Part shown: one piece after another, positions 7,544-14,997 of the stretch
How positions within the stretch are numbered: the first letter of the stretch is position 1
Layout of the letters: the number at the start of each line of letters is the position of its first letter
Assembly: GCA_021796315.1 (NCBI GenBank)
Contig: JAJYOH010000039.1
Coordinates: forward strand, 1 to 20,247
DNA length: 20,247 nt
Origin: Chloroflexota bacterium
GTDB taxonomy: Bacteria; Chloroflexota; Anaerolineae; Anaerolineales; Villigracilaceae
Direction of reading: 5' to 3'
Position numbers and translations under genes: made by a program
Notes under the pieces: model-generated
What the model saw: the letters and a program-made list of their open reading frames with translations, nothing else
Told to the model about the DNA's origin: nothing
Database searches by the model: none

Positions 7544-8404
7544 TTATTTTCGGGAACACAACGAAGATAATGCCAGCCATTCCCCATTTTGTTTCGGATG
7601 CTTTACGACCTTCAACTTTCTACTTTCCACCAATTTCGTTGTCGCACGCTCGCACAATTCATTTCCCCAGCCGAATAATTTGTTGACATCCCGCACCTGC
7701 GCCGCGCCAACTGACTCAAAATAAAACTCCAGCAATTTTTGCCGTGCTTGAGATTCGCCGATCACCCGCGCCTGTTCGGGCAAGTCGGGATAATAACGCG
7801 CGGTGACCTGATAGATAAAAGCATATTTCCACGCGCCTGCCGGAGCAATGCCAACCGGCAATATCTTGAAATCTTTTTGCAAATCCTCCAGCGCCCGATT
7901 CCATTCGGATTCTTTGGCGCTGGTCATACGTGCAGCCTTGCGCAGCGAGATCGAATCCAGCGCGCCTTCCTTCAAAAGAACTTCGTAAATATTTTTGGCG
8001 GCCTGTGTCAGACGGCCCTCTTCGTAAGCTACCAAATGGTCTTCTTCGGGCGAACCATAATTATCGGACAGCGCGTAAAAATACGGCGCGATATCCAGCG
8101 AGATCATCGTCGCTTTGCGGCGCAAAATCTTTGCGTAATACCATAACCGCTTGGGAAGCGCGTCATCTTTCCAGCCCCACGTGACATGGCCGGGGTCATC
8201 GTGTTCGTTTGGAACCGGCCGCTCGCCAGCCACAGTCGCCCACAGGCTGGGCATCTCAATTCCCTTGATCGGCCAAAAGAAAACAAAGCCGCGCTGGTTG
8301 ACGAAGGTCACGGCCTGGGACTGGGAAGAGATCGGTTTAGCGGGCGGCAGATGAAAGGTCCGCGTATGATGCGCTTTGAGTTTATTTAAGTCTAAAATTA
8401 ACAT
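7544..8404 (-). CDS. AlkZ-related winged-helix DNA-binding protein
   Basis: A 286-aa soluble protein. From memory of the family it resembles the AlkZ-related relatives of the YcaQ/AlkZ DNA glycosylases: a FVNQRGFVFFWPIKG start, HDDPGHVTWGWKDD, LWYYAKILRRKATMISLD, and a C-terminal segment AAQVRDVNKLFGWGNE. True AlkZ enzymes excise bulky or crosslinked bases through a QxD/QxQ motif, which I cannot place here, so glycosylase activity is doubtful. The ATG start lies 7 nt after a TACAAT box and has no Shine-Dalgarno sequence, suggesting a leaderless mRNA. It is divergent from pgl with only 47 bp between start codons. Palindrome copy B lies downstream. Confidence 0.55.
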   Translation of the reverse strand: MLILDLNKLKAHHTRTFHLPPAKPISSQSQAVTFVNQRGFVFFWPIKGIEMPSLWATVAGERPVPNEHDDPGHVTWGWKDDALPKRLWYYAKILRRKATMISLDIAPYFYALSDNYGSPEEDHLVAYEEGRLTQAAKNIYEVLLKEGALDSISLRKAARMTSAKESEWNRALEDLQKDFKILPVGIAPAGAWKYAFIYQVTARYYPDLPEQARVIGESQARQKLLEFYFESVGAAQVRDVNKLFGWGNELCERATTKLVESRKLKVVKHPKQNGEWLALSSLCSRK

Positions 8405-8411
8405 GTCATCA

Positions 8412-8417
8412 ATTGTA
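8412..8417 (-). promoter_or_regulatory. -10 box of the AlkZ-related gene
   Basis: On the minus strand TACAAT ends 7 nt before the ATG at 8404, so the transcript should start at or next to the start codon. The hexamer overlaps the -35 of the divergent pgl promoter (8413-8418), so the two promoters compete for the same DNA. Confidence 0.5.
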
Positions 8418-8440
8418 GCGTAAACTTTTTCTGTTATGTT
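8413..8440 (+). promoter_or_regulatory. Promoter of the pgl-gnd-zwf cluster
   Basis: TTGTAG (8413-8418) and TATGTT (8435-8440) are separated by 16 nt. An overlapping alternative -10, TACACT (8440-8445), stands 6 nt before the ATG at 8452. Either choice gives a leader of zero to five bases. Confidence 0.45.
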
Positions 8441-8451
8441 ACACTCTGCGT

Positions 8452-9216
8452 ATGAATTCAGAAGTCCGTATCTTCAATGATATAGAGTTTCTTAGCAGAG
8501 CCGCGGCGCATCTCTTTGTCGAACAAGCCGCGCAAGCCATCGATGAACGACATCAATTTCTGGTCGCGCTCAACGGCGGCAATACACCCACGCGACTGTT
8601 CCAATTACTCGCCAGCGATTACCGCGAAAAAATAGATTGGAGCAAGGCGCATATTTTCTGGGGCGACGAACGTTGTGTTCCGCCCGATGATAAAGAATCA
8701 AGTTATGGACAGGCGCGTGAAATTTTGTTGAACAAGGTTTCCATTCCAGACTCGAACGTGCACCGCGTCCACACGGACATCGGGCCGGACGCCGCTTCGA
8801 AAGATTATGCCCACGCTTTGAGCCGCTTCGCCCAACCTCCGCTCGATTGGCCGCGCTTTGACCTTGTCCTGCTCGGCATGGGCGAAGACGGACACACAGC
8901 CTCACTCTTCCCCGGCTCACCCCTTTACGTGAACGAGCCGACTCTGGCTGTCACCGCAAATTATCAAGGTCGCCCTGCCAACCGCGTGACGATGACGCCG
9001 CTCGTTTTCAACAGCGCACGCATGATCGTTTTTATGGCAACTGGTGCGAACAAGGCCGTAACTTTAGCCCGGGTATTGAGCGACAAGTACGAGCCGGAAA
9101 ATTTGCCCGCCCAACGAATAGAACCAAAAGACGGTTCGCTTATCTGGTTAGTGGATGAAGATGCCGCGAGCAAGTTATCAAACAAGGCCAAAGGTTTGAA
9201 ATTTTGTGAAGGATAA
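8452..9216 (+). CDS. pgl: 6-phosphogluconolactonase (DevB/SOL type)
   Basis: A 254-aa enzyme that hydrolyses 6-phosphoglucono-1,5-lactone to 6-phosphogluconate in the oxidative pentose phosphate pathway (cytosol). Family motifs are plain: NGGNTPTRLF at 41-50 (phosphate-binding loop), WGDERCVPPDDKESSYG around 70-86 (substrate loop), and LLGMGEDGHTASLFPG around 140-155 (with the catalytic His). Length fits the DevB family. It is the first gene of pgl-gnd-zwf and starts within a few bases of its promoter. Its 3' end abuts palindrome copy C: the stop codon shares its last base with the repeat, so the last residues (FCEG) may have been altered by the insertion (inference). Confidence 0.95.
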   Translation: MNSEVRIFNDIEFLSRAAAHLFVEQAAQAIDERHQFLVALNGGNTPTRLFQLLASDYREKIDWSKAHIFWGDERCVPPDDKESSYGQAREILLNKVSIPDSNVHRVHTDIGPDAASKDYAHALSRFAQPPLDWPRFDLVLLGMGEDGHTASLFPGSPLYVNEPTLAVTANYQGRPANRVTMTPLVFNSARMIVFMATGANKAVTLARVLSDKYEPENLPAQRIEPKDGSLIWLVDEDAASKLSNKAKGLKFCEG

Positions 9217-9273
9217 GATTGCTTCGCTTGGTCTCGATACGCTTCGCTACTCGACCAGCGCTCGCAATGACAT
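9216..9273. repeat. Extragenic repeat, half copy C with embedded palindrome
   Basis: AGATTGCTTCGCT (9216-9228) and CGCTCGCAATGAC (near 9259-9271) match the right half of copies A and B; the left half is missing. The segment between them, starting TGGTCTCGATACG and ending CTCGACCA, is a further imperfect palindrome. The block fills the pgl-gnd gap and falsely extends the gnd reading frame upstream. Confidence 0.7.
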
Positions 9274-9295
9274 CAAAAATAAACGGAGACGAAAA

Positions 9296-10204
9296 ATGGA
9301 ATTAGCAATTATTGGTTTAGGTAAGATGGGGTTGAACATGGCAACCCGCCTGGTGCGCGGCGGCCATCGCGTAGTGGGTTACGCGCGCCACGCTGAGACT
9401 GTTGAAGAGGCAGTCAAAAATGGAGCTGAAGGTGCGCATTCGCTGGAAGAGTCTGTCGGCAAACTCAAGGCGCCGCGCATCGTTTGGGTAATGGTGCCAT
9501 CCGGCCAGGCCACAGATGAAACGATCGAGAAATTATCCAATTTATTATCGAAGGGCGATATTTTGATCGACGGCGGAAACTCAAACTACAAAGATTCCAT
9601 CCGGCACGCGGCGCTGCTCGAAACAAAGAGAATCGACTTTTTGGATTGCGGCACGAGCGGCGGCGTCTGGGGATTGGCCGAAGGTTACAGCCTGATGATC
9701 GGCGGCAAAGCTGAAGTCGTGGAAAAGATGCGTCCAATCTTCGAGACGCTGGCCCCTGCGGCGGATAAAGGCTGGGGACACGTCGGGCCTTACGGCGCGG
9801 GACACTTCGTCAAAATGGTTCACAACGGAATCGAATACGGCATGATGCAGGCCTTCGCTGAAGGTTTCTCGATCATGAAGGCCAAAGAGGAACTCCATTT
9901 GAATTTGGACCAGATCGCCGAGGTCTGGCGTTATGGAAGCGTCGTCCGCTCATGGCTGTTGGACCTGACCGCCAACGCGTTGAAAGAGGATGTGAACCTG
10001 ACCGAGATCAAACCCTGGGTTGCTGATTCAGGTGAAGGCCGCTGGACTGTGGCCGAAGCCGTTGACCTGTCTGTGCCCGCACCGATCATCACGCTGGCTT
10101 TGCAAATGCGCTTCGCCAGCCGCGACGATGAAAATTATTCCGCGCGTTTACTATCTGCCATGCGGAATCAGTTTGGCGGACACGCGGTTAAGAAAGTGGA
10201 CTAA
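9296..10204 (+). CDS. gnd: 6-phosphogluconate dehydrogenase, decarboxylating (short YqeC/GndA type)
   Basis: A 302-aa enzyme that oxidises and decarboxylates 6-phosphogluconate to ribulose 5-phosphate. The Rossmann fingerprint IIGLGKMGLNMATRLVRGGH opens the protein. DGGNSNYKDSIRHA, DCGTSGGVWGLAEGYSLMIG and the catalytic GHFVKMVHNGIEYGMMQ segment are all present. At about 300 residues it belongs to the short bacterial class rather than the 470-residue Gnd. After strand 2 it has GYARH rather than an acidic residue, which leans towards NADP (inference). ATG 9296 has GGAG 7 nt upstream; a GTG at 9206 would add 30 residues encoded by repeat DNA and overlap pgl. It lies between pgl and zwf. Confidence 0.94.
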   Translation: MELAIIGLGKMGLNMATRLVRGGHRVVGYARHAETVEEAVKNGAEGAHSLEESVGKLKAPRIVWVMVPSGQATDETIEKLSNLLSKGDILIDGGNSNYKDSIRHAALLETKRIDFLDCGTSGGVWGLAEGYSLMIGGKAEVVEKMRPIFETLAPAADKGWGHVGPYGAGHFVKMVHNGIEYGMMQAFAEGFSIMKAKEELHLNLDQIAEVWRYGSVVRSWLLDLTANALKEDVNLTEIKPWVADSGEGRWTVAEAVDLSVPAPIITLALQMRFASRDDENYSARLLSAMRNQFGGHAVKKVD

Positions 10205-10275
10205 CCGCTAAGTGCGCAAAGGCCGCAAAGAAAATAAAAAAAACTTAGCGCACTTCGCGTGCTTTGCGGTTAAAA
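10202..10275. repeat. Imperfect inverted repeat between gnd and zwf
   Basis: Two arms of about 29 nt face each other across a 12-nt A-rich spacer. The left arm begins TAACCGCTAAGTGCGC at the gnd stop codon; the right arm ends TGCTTTGCGGTTA. Their reverse complements agree at both ends (TAACCGC and GCGCTAAG types) with mismatches in the middle. It is unlike palindromes A-C and is not followed by a T run, so it is not an obvious terminator. Confidence 0.65.
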
Positions 10276-10298
10276 GCTTGCTATTTTCAAAGGTAACA

Positions 10299-11759
10299 AT
10301 GAATAATGCTTTACCAACTTCGATCGTCATCTTCGGCGCGTCCGGCGACTTAACCCAGCGCAAACTTGTACCGTCCTTGTTCAGCATGTTCCGCAAGGGA
10401 CGCATGCCCAGGCAATTTCGCGTGGTCGGATATGGCAACACCGCTTTCACCGATGACCAGTTCCGCACACATCTCGCCGAAGGCATGAAACAATTCGCAT
10501 CATTCTCCTACACTGACGAAGAATGGGCGAACTTTGCGGGCAATCTGGCTTACCAACAAGGCCGTTACACTGACCTGGCTGATTTTAAAAAGCTTGGCAA
10601 TTTCATGAGCAAGTGGGAAAACGGTTCCGGCAACCGCATGTATTACATGGCCACGCCGCCCGGAATTTTCCCCAACATCATCGACCTGCTCGGCCTGACC
10701 GATCAACTGCGCGAAAACGGCGGCTGGCGGCGCGTGGTCATCGAAAAACCATTCGGCGTGGATGCGGCCTCGGCCCATAGTTTGAACCAGCAAATCCATA
10801 AAGTGTTGAATGAGAATCAAATCTATCGCATCGATCATTACCTCGGCAAGGAAACTGTTCAGAATATTTTAGTCACGCGTTTTGCGAATACCATTTTTGA
10901 ACCGCTTTGGAATCGCACCTACATCGATCATGTTGAAGTCACCGTCGCCGAACAGGTCGGCGTGGAACACCGCGCCGGTTACTATGACACTGTCGGCGTG
11001 GTGCGCGACATGCTTCAGAACCACCTGCTCCAACTGGTCTCGCTGGTGGCCATGGAACCGCCTTCTTCTTTTGAAGCGAACGCCTTGCGAAACGAAAAAG
11101 TAAAAGTGTTGAATTCCATCCAGCCGCTCAAGAAAGAGAACATTATCAACAACACTGTGCTGGCGCAATATAAAGATTATCGCACCGAGGATGGCGTCAG
11201 GGCTGACTCAACCACGCCAACTTACGCCGCGCTTCGTTTACAAATCGATAACTGGCGCTGGCAGGGCGTTCCATTTTATCTGCGCTCCGGCAAGCGGCTG
11301 GCGCAAAAACTTTCACAAATCACGATTGAGTTCAAGGAACCTCCGCACCTGCTCTTCCCTACTGCCCAAGGCAGGATCACGCCGAACATGCTGGTGCTTT
11401 ATCTTCAACCGGACGAAGGCATTCACTGGCGCTTCGAAGCCAAGGTCCCGGATACGGCGGCGGACATGCGTTCGGTGGATATGGAATTTCACTACGCGGA
11501 CTCCTTCGGCAAAACGGCCATTCCCGAGTCTTACGAACGCCTCCTGCTGGACGCTTTGGCGGATGACGCTTCCCTGTTCACTCGCGCCGACGAAGTGGAA
11601 ACCGCCTGGGGGTTGATCGACCCGATAATAGAATCCTGGGACGCACAGAACAAACCTTTGCCGGAATACGAATCCGGAACCTGGGGGCCGGCCGAAGCGG
11701 ACAAATTATTAAATCGCGACGGCCGCTCCTGGTCAAGCTGGGATGGACGAGTGGATTAG
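10299..11759 (+). CDS. zwf: Glucose-6-phosphate 1-dehydrogenase
   Basis: A 486-aa enzyme that oxidises glucose 6-phosphate to 6-phosphogluconolactone, the entry step of the oxidative pentose phosphate pathway. The coenzyme-binding start GASGDLTQRKLVPSLF is at 13-28. The substrate-binding and catalytic signature RIDHYLGKE is at 177-185 (with K184). EKPFGVD and FYLRSGKRL are also in place. Length is normal. ATG 10299 has AAAGGT just upstream; a GTG at 10212 would add 29 residues from the inverted repeat. With pgl and gnd it completes the branch yielding NADPH and ribulose 5-phosphate. A strong terminator begins 6 nt after the stop. Confidence 0.96.
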   Translation: MNNALPTSIVIFGASGDLTQRKLVPSLFSMFRKGRMPRQFRVVGYGNTAFTDDQFRTHLAEGMKQFASFSYTDEEWANFAGNLAYQQGRYTDLADFKKLGNFMSKWENGSGNRMYYMATPPGIFPNIIDLLGLTDQLRENGGWRRVVIEKPFGVDAASAHSLNQQIHKVLNENQIYRIDHYLGKETVQNILVTRFANTIFEPLWNRTYIDHVEVTVAEQVGVEHRAGYYDTVGVVRDMLQNHLLQLVSLVAMEPPSSFEANALRNEKVKVLNSIQPLKKENIINNTVLAQYKDYRTEDGVRADSTTPTYAALRLQIDNWRWQGVPFYLRSGKRLAQKLSQITIEFKEPPHLLFPTAQGRITPNMLVLYLQPDEGIHWRFEAKVPDTAADMRSVDMEFHYADSFGKTAIPESYERLLLDALADDASLFTRADEVETAWGLIDPIIESWDAQNKPLPEYESGTWGPAEADKLLNRDGRSWSSWDGRVD

Positions 11760-11764
11760 CAATC

Positions 11765-11802
11765 GAACTCCGAGATGCAAAATCTCGGAGTTCTTGTTTT
11801 TT
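11765..11802 (+). terminator. Rho-independent terminator of zwf
   Basis: GAACTCCGAGAT (11765-11776) pairs perfectly with ATCTCGGAGTTC (11782-11793) around the loop GCAAA and is followed by a T-rich tract to 11802. The -35 of the next gene sits inside this tract. Confidence 0.92.
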
Positions 11803-11821
11803 CATTCATATCACCTATAAT
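11794..11821 (+). promoter_or_regulatory. Promoter of the 217-aa protein gene
   Basis: TTGTTT (11794-11799) and a perfect TATAAT (11816-11821) are 16 nt apart. The start codon at 11852 has GGAG 6 nt upstream, giving a leader of about 24 nt. The -35 reuses the T tract of the zwf terminator. Confidence 0.7.
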
Positions 11822-11851
11822 TTGGTTATACATTCCATCCCGGAGTTGATC

Positions 11852-12505
11852 ATGTCCATTGTTTCCACTTTTGAATCCAAATTGCCTGCGGATTTATTGA
11901 AAACTTTTCGAAGCCTGAAAACCCCATTTATGATCCAGCAATATTTGGATTCGCTTTCTTATAAAGCTGTTGAGCGCGACCGCTCACCATTGAACGTGAT
12001 GCTCGATGGACAGAGTCACTGCCTGGATGGCGGATTGCTCGGTGCGCTGGCTTTGTGGCGCATCGGATTCAAGCCGCTCATTCTGGACATCAGGCCTGAT
12101 CCCGGTGTGGACGACGATCACGTTCTCGCGCTTTATCAATTCGATGGACGCTGGGGTGCGCTGGCAAAATCAAATTACATCAATCTGGGTTTCCGCGAGG
12201 CTGTCCACAAAAATCTGCGCGAGCTGGTGATGACTTACTTCGAGCATTACGTGTCCATTCATCAACTCAAGGTTTTACGCGGATATACCCGCCCGTTCGA
12301 CGTGTCGAAATTCCCGCCACCCGATTGGGCGTGGAATGAAGAAAGCGCGGTGAAGTTATATAAAAAGTTCTACCATCGAAAATCAATTCCTCTCATTAAT
12401 AAAAAAACAGCAAGCCGGTTAAGTCCCGTCACCGACAAAACATATTCCGCTGAAATTCTTCATACAAATTTGGACTGGTCGTTCGGAAATCGGGAAGGCC
12501 ACTGA
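11852..12505 (+). CDS. Unrecognised 217-aa protein, possibly transglutaminase/NlpC-like fold
   Basis: A 217-aa soluble protein with no signal peptide. I do not recognise the family by name. The central part, SHCLDGGLLGALALWRIGFK (C57) followed by DPGVDDDHVLALYQFDGRWG (H90) and ALAKSNY (N108), has the order and spacing of a transglutaminase-like Cys-His-Asn/Asp core, with Cys at the head of a helix and His on a strand. That reading is inference only. The C-terminal third is basic and Tyr-rich. I chose ATG 11852 because CGGAG lies 6 nt upstream; the GTG at 11822 falls in the likely untranslated leader. The gene is monocistronic, with its own promoter and terminator. Confidence 0.75.
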   Translation: MSIVSTFESKLPADLLKTFRSLKTPFMIQQYLDSLSYKAVERDRSPLNVMLDGQSHCLDGGLLGALALWRIGFKPLILDIRPDPGVDDDHVLALYQFDGRWGALAKSNYINLGFREAVHKNLRELVMTYFEHYVSIHQLKVLRGYTRPFDVSKFPPPDWAWNEESAVKLYKKFYHRKSIPLINKKTASRLSPVTDKTYSAEILHTNLDWSFGNREGH

Positions 12506-12514
12506 AATATCAAG

Positions 12515-12543
12515 GAGACAATCTTTAGAGGTTGTCTCTTTTT
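12515..12543 (+). terminator. Rho-independent terminator
   Basis: GAGACAATC (12515-12523) pairs with GGTTGTCTC (12530-12538), nine pairs including one G-T, around the loop TTTAGA. Five Ts follow. It lies 10 nt after the stop of the 217-aa gene. Confidence 0.88.
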
Positions 12544-12636
12544 ATTTCCTGGCTCGATACAATTGAGTTGGACTGCAACTATTTTATGGGTGAGGCGTAG
12601 ATTTCAAAAGACAACTCATAAAAAGGAAATCGGACA

Positions 12637-13695
12637 ATGAAAACATCCAGACTCATCTTCGTTTTTGCACTCTTCAGTTTGATCCTGGCGGCTTGCAGCG
12701 CTGGAACGCCTGCCGTCCAGGCAACTCCCATCCCGACCGTCACGGCGGATAACACCATCGTGGCGAACGCCCAATTGGAACCCGTGCGCTTCACCGAGAT
12801 CGCCCTCAACGCCAGCGGACTGGTCAGCGAAGTGCTGGTTAAGGAAGGCGATAAAGTCACGGCTGGACAGGTTATCGCCCGCATTCAAAACAGCCAGGCG
12901 CAGACCCTTGAATCCGCGCAGGCCACGGCCTCTCAGGAATTGACCACTGCCTATCAGGCTGTGCGCGATGCGCAATACAAACTCGATAACTATGATGTCC
13001 CGTCCAAATTTACAGGAATGACGCCGGTCCAAGCCATCGATTCAAGTTTGCAGAAGTTGAACGAAGCCCGCACTGCATTCGAACCCTATAAATATCTCAG
13101 CGACAGGACTTTACAATTCTCACTTGCCGAGCAGCGAACCGGCGTTTACGACAGCACCGCCAAATATTACAAAAGTCAGTTGGATGATGCCTGGGCTTAT
13201 TATCGCCTGGCAATCCAATGGATGCAGCTTGAATCCAACCTGGATGATGCAAAGGCGCAACTGGATCAGGCACAGAAAAATTACAACAGTTTGCAAGACC
13301 CATCATTCGCAGAAGACACTGCGGGCGCTCGCGCCGCGTTGGCGAATGCGGAAGTACGCGCCCCCTTCTCAGGCGTGGTCACGGATTTGAAACTCAAGGT
13401 TGGTGAATTTGCCGCATCGGGCCAGCCAGTTGTCACAGTCATGGATACATCCAACTGGGTGGTCAAGACCACCGACCTGACCGAGATCAACGTGGTCAAC
13501 ATCAAGGAGGGCGAGCCCGCCACAGTTAAGTTGGACGCCATCCCCGGCGTGGAACTCAAAGGGAATGTGCTTTCCATTGGGCAGAGTTTCTCCAAGAATC
13601 AAGGCGACATCGTTTACGAAGTCACCGTGCTGCTGACAGATAAGAATCCCGCCATGCGCTGGGGCATGACCGCCGCAGTGACGTTTGCGAAGTAG
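12637..13695 (+). CDS. HlyD/MacA-like periplasmic-adaptor lipoprotein
   Basis: A 352-aa exported lipoprotein, the membrane-fusion subunit of an ABC export system. The signal peptide ends in lipobox LAAC with lipidated C20. A biotinyl-lipoyl half-motif (ASGLVSEVLVKEGDKVTAGQ) lies at about 66-85. Next comes a helical hairpin at about 86-230, rich in Ala/Gln/Asp with coiled-coil spacing (LDDAKAQLDQAQKNYNSL). The second lipoyl half follows (VRAPFSGVVTDLKLKVGEFA), then a beta-barrel with DTSNWVVKTTDLTEI. An AAGGA ribosome binding site precedes ATG. ATPase and permease genes follow, so it probably links that permease to cell-surface release of substrate; substrate unknown. Confidence 0.88.
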   Translation: MKTSRLIFVFALFSLILAACSAGTPAVQATPIPTVTADNTIVANAQLEPVRFTEIALNASGLVSEVLVKEGDKVTAGQVIARIQNSQAQTLESAQATASQELTTAYQAVRDAQYKLDNYDVPSKFTGMTPVQAIDSSLQKLNEARTAFEPYKYLSDRTLQFSLAEQRTGVYDSTAKYYKSQLDDAWAYYRLAIQWMQLESNLDDAKAQLDQAQKNYNSLQDPSFAEDTAGARAALANAEVRAPFSGVVTDLKLKVGEFAASGQPVVTVMDTSNWVVKTTDLTEINVVNIKEGEPATVKLDAIPGVELKGNVLSIGQSFSKNQGDIVYEVTVLLTDKNPAMRWGMTAAVTFAK

Positions 13696-13696
13696 A

Positions 13697-13754
13697 CGGA
13701 GTGCAACGTCTCCTGACGTTGCCAAGCCCCGAAGTCTAGAGACTTCGGACTCCG
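13697..13754 (+). other. Possible three-way-junction RNA structure between adaptor and ATPase genes
   Basis: Two adjacent hairpins, GCAACGTC-TCCT-GACGTTGC (13703-13722) and CCGAAGTC-TAGA-GACTTCGG (13729-13748), are enclosed by an outer stem CGGAGT (13697-13702) with ACTCCG (13749-13754). All pairs are Watson-Crick. There is no T run, so it need not terminate. The structure starts 1 nt after the adaptor stop codon and ends 18 nt before the ATPase start, which has GAGG at 13764-13767. It may be a mobile palindrome or a stabiliser of the upstream mRNA. Confidence 0.7.
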
Positions 13755-13772
13755 ATATGATTCGAGGCCTTT

Positions 13773-14915
13773 ATGTCCCTCTTTACCAACAAACCTAAAA
13801 ACGGAAATGACAACGGCAACGGCAATCATTCCATGATCGACCTGCGCGACGTTCATAAATATTACAAGACCGCCATCGGCGATTACCATGCGTTGAACAG
13901 CATCGACCTGCAAATCGAAGCGGGCGAGTTTGTGAGCATCATCGGCAAATCAGGCAGCGGGAAATCCACCTTGCTGAACATGGTCACCGGCATCGACCGT
14001 CCCACCTCCGGCGAGGTGTTCGTCAACAACACCGCGGTGCATGGACTGAATGAAAACCGCATGGCGCGCTGGCGCGGATTAAATCTCGGCGTTGTGTTCC
14101 AGTTCTTTCAACTTTTGCCAACCATTTCGGTCATCGAGAACATCATGCTGCCGATGGATTTCTGCCGCAAGTATTCCATGCACGAACGCGAGAAGCGCGC
14201 GCTTGAATTACTTGAAATGGTCGAGCTGGCCGACCATGCCTATAAACTCCCAACCGCCCTCTCCGGCGGGCAACAGCAGCGTGTGGCCATCGCACGCGCG
14301 CTGGCAAATGATCCGCCCATCGTGATCGCGGACGAACCCACCGGTAATTTGGATTCCAAAACGGCTGAGGCAGTCTTTGCCATCTTCAATGAACTGGTCA
14401 ACAAAGGCAAGACCATCATCATCGTCACGCACGACAGCGCGCTTGCCAAACGCACACACCGCACCGCCCTGATCGCGGACGGCGAGATCGTCAACGAATA
14501 CGTGGCGAAAGCCATGCCGACTCTCACGCGCGAGCAGCTCCTGCAAGCCACACGCAAAGCAAAAACTCAAACTTATGAAGCGGGCGCGATGATCCTCGAC
14601 GAAGGCACGAACGCGGATGCGTTCTACATCGTGACCAAAGGCACGGTGGAAGTCATCCTGCCGCGCGCCAATCAATCGGATGTAATTGCGGTTCAACTCG
14701 GACCTGGAAAAGTGTTCGGCGAAATGGAATTTTTCCACGAGAAAAAACATCGCGCCTCCATCCGCGCCTCGGAGCATGGCGCCGTCGAAGTGCTGGCTAT
14801 CGGGTACGAGCAGCTCAACGAATTGCTGGGCCAGTCCGAGGTCACGCGTGAAGCGCTGCACCAGATGGCCGACCTGCACGAGGCGGAGAATGTCCAGAAG
14901 CGAGGCGTAAAATGA
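13773..14915 (+). CDS. ABC exporter ATPase fused to a cyclic-nucleotide-binding domain
   Basis: A 380-aa cytosolic subunit. Residues 21-245 are a MacB/LolD-type ATPase with Walker [10 protein letters not shown] (58-66), Q-loop Q110, signature LSGGQQQR (163-170), Walker B IVIADEP (183-189, E188) and H-loop H220. Residues 255-365 form a complete cNMP-binding domain: [20 protein letters not shown], then [20 protein letters not shown]. In that cassette E317 and R327 are ten residues apart, as E72 and R82 are in E. coli CRP, so nucleotide binding is plausible. MacB-type ATPases normally lack such a domain; it suggests export controlled by a second messenger (inference). The first 20 residues are Asn/Gly-rich and may be a tag or a mis-start (M21 is an alternative). 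Confidence 0.9.
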   Translation: MSLFTNKPKNGNDNGNGNHSMIDLRDVHKYYKTAIGDYHALNSIDLQIEAGEFVSIIGKSGSGKSTLLNMVTGIDRPTSGEVFVNNTAVHGLNENRMARWRGLNLGVVFQFFQLLPTISVIENIMLPMDFCRKYSMHEREKRALELLEMVELADHAYKLPTALSGGQQQRVAIARALANDPPIVIADEPTGNLDSKTAEAVFAIFNELVNKGKTIIIVTHDSALAKRTHRTALIADGEIVNEYVAKAMPTLTREQLLQATRKAKTQTYEAGAMILDEGTNADAFYIVTKGTVEVILPRANQSDVIAVQLGPGKVFGEMEFFHEKKHRASIRASEHGAVEVLAIGYEQLNELLGQSEVTREALHQMADLHEAENVQKRGVK

Positions 14916-14928
14916 TCAGTCCATTATT

Positions 14929-14983
14929 TATGGAGTCAGCCAGCTTGCTGGCGCGGCGCGGGAGCAAGCTGGCTGACTCCATA
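14929..14983 (+). other. Perfect 21-bp hairpin directly before the permease ribosome binding site
   Basis: The segment 14929-14949 (TATGGAGTCAGCCAGCTTGC plus T) is the exact reverse complement of 14963-14983, closing a 13-nt GC-rich loop. AGGAG, the ribosome binding site of the permease, starts at 14985, one base after the stem. No T run follows. It may tune ATPase-to-permease ratio or block 3' decay of the upstream mRNA, or it may be a genome-wide palindromic repeat. Confidence 0.85.
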
Positions 14984-14997
14984 GAGGAGAAAAGATC

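Noticed and set aside
9206..9295. N-terminal extension of gnd
   Set aside because: The 30 extra residues are encoded by repeat copy C and overlap pgl. GGAG before ATG 9296 and the Rossmann motif directly after it fix the start.
10212..10298. N-terminal extension of zwf
   Set aside because: It reads the gnd-zwf inverted repeat (Lys/Arg-rich). ATG 10299 has AAAGGT and begins the family's normal N terminus.
14208..14879. Long minus-strand frame opposite the ATPase gene (223 aa)
   Set aside because: Antisense shadow of a gene with textbook ATPase and cNMP motifs; its composition is not protein-like.
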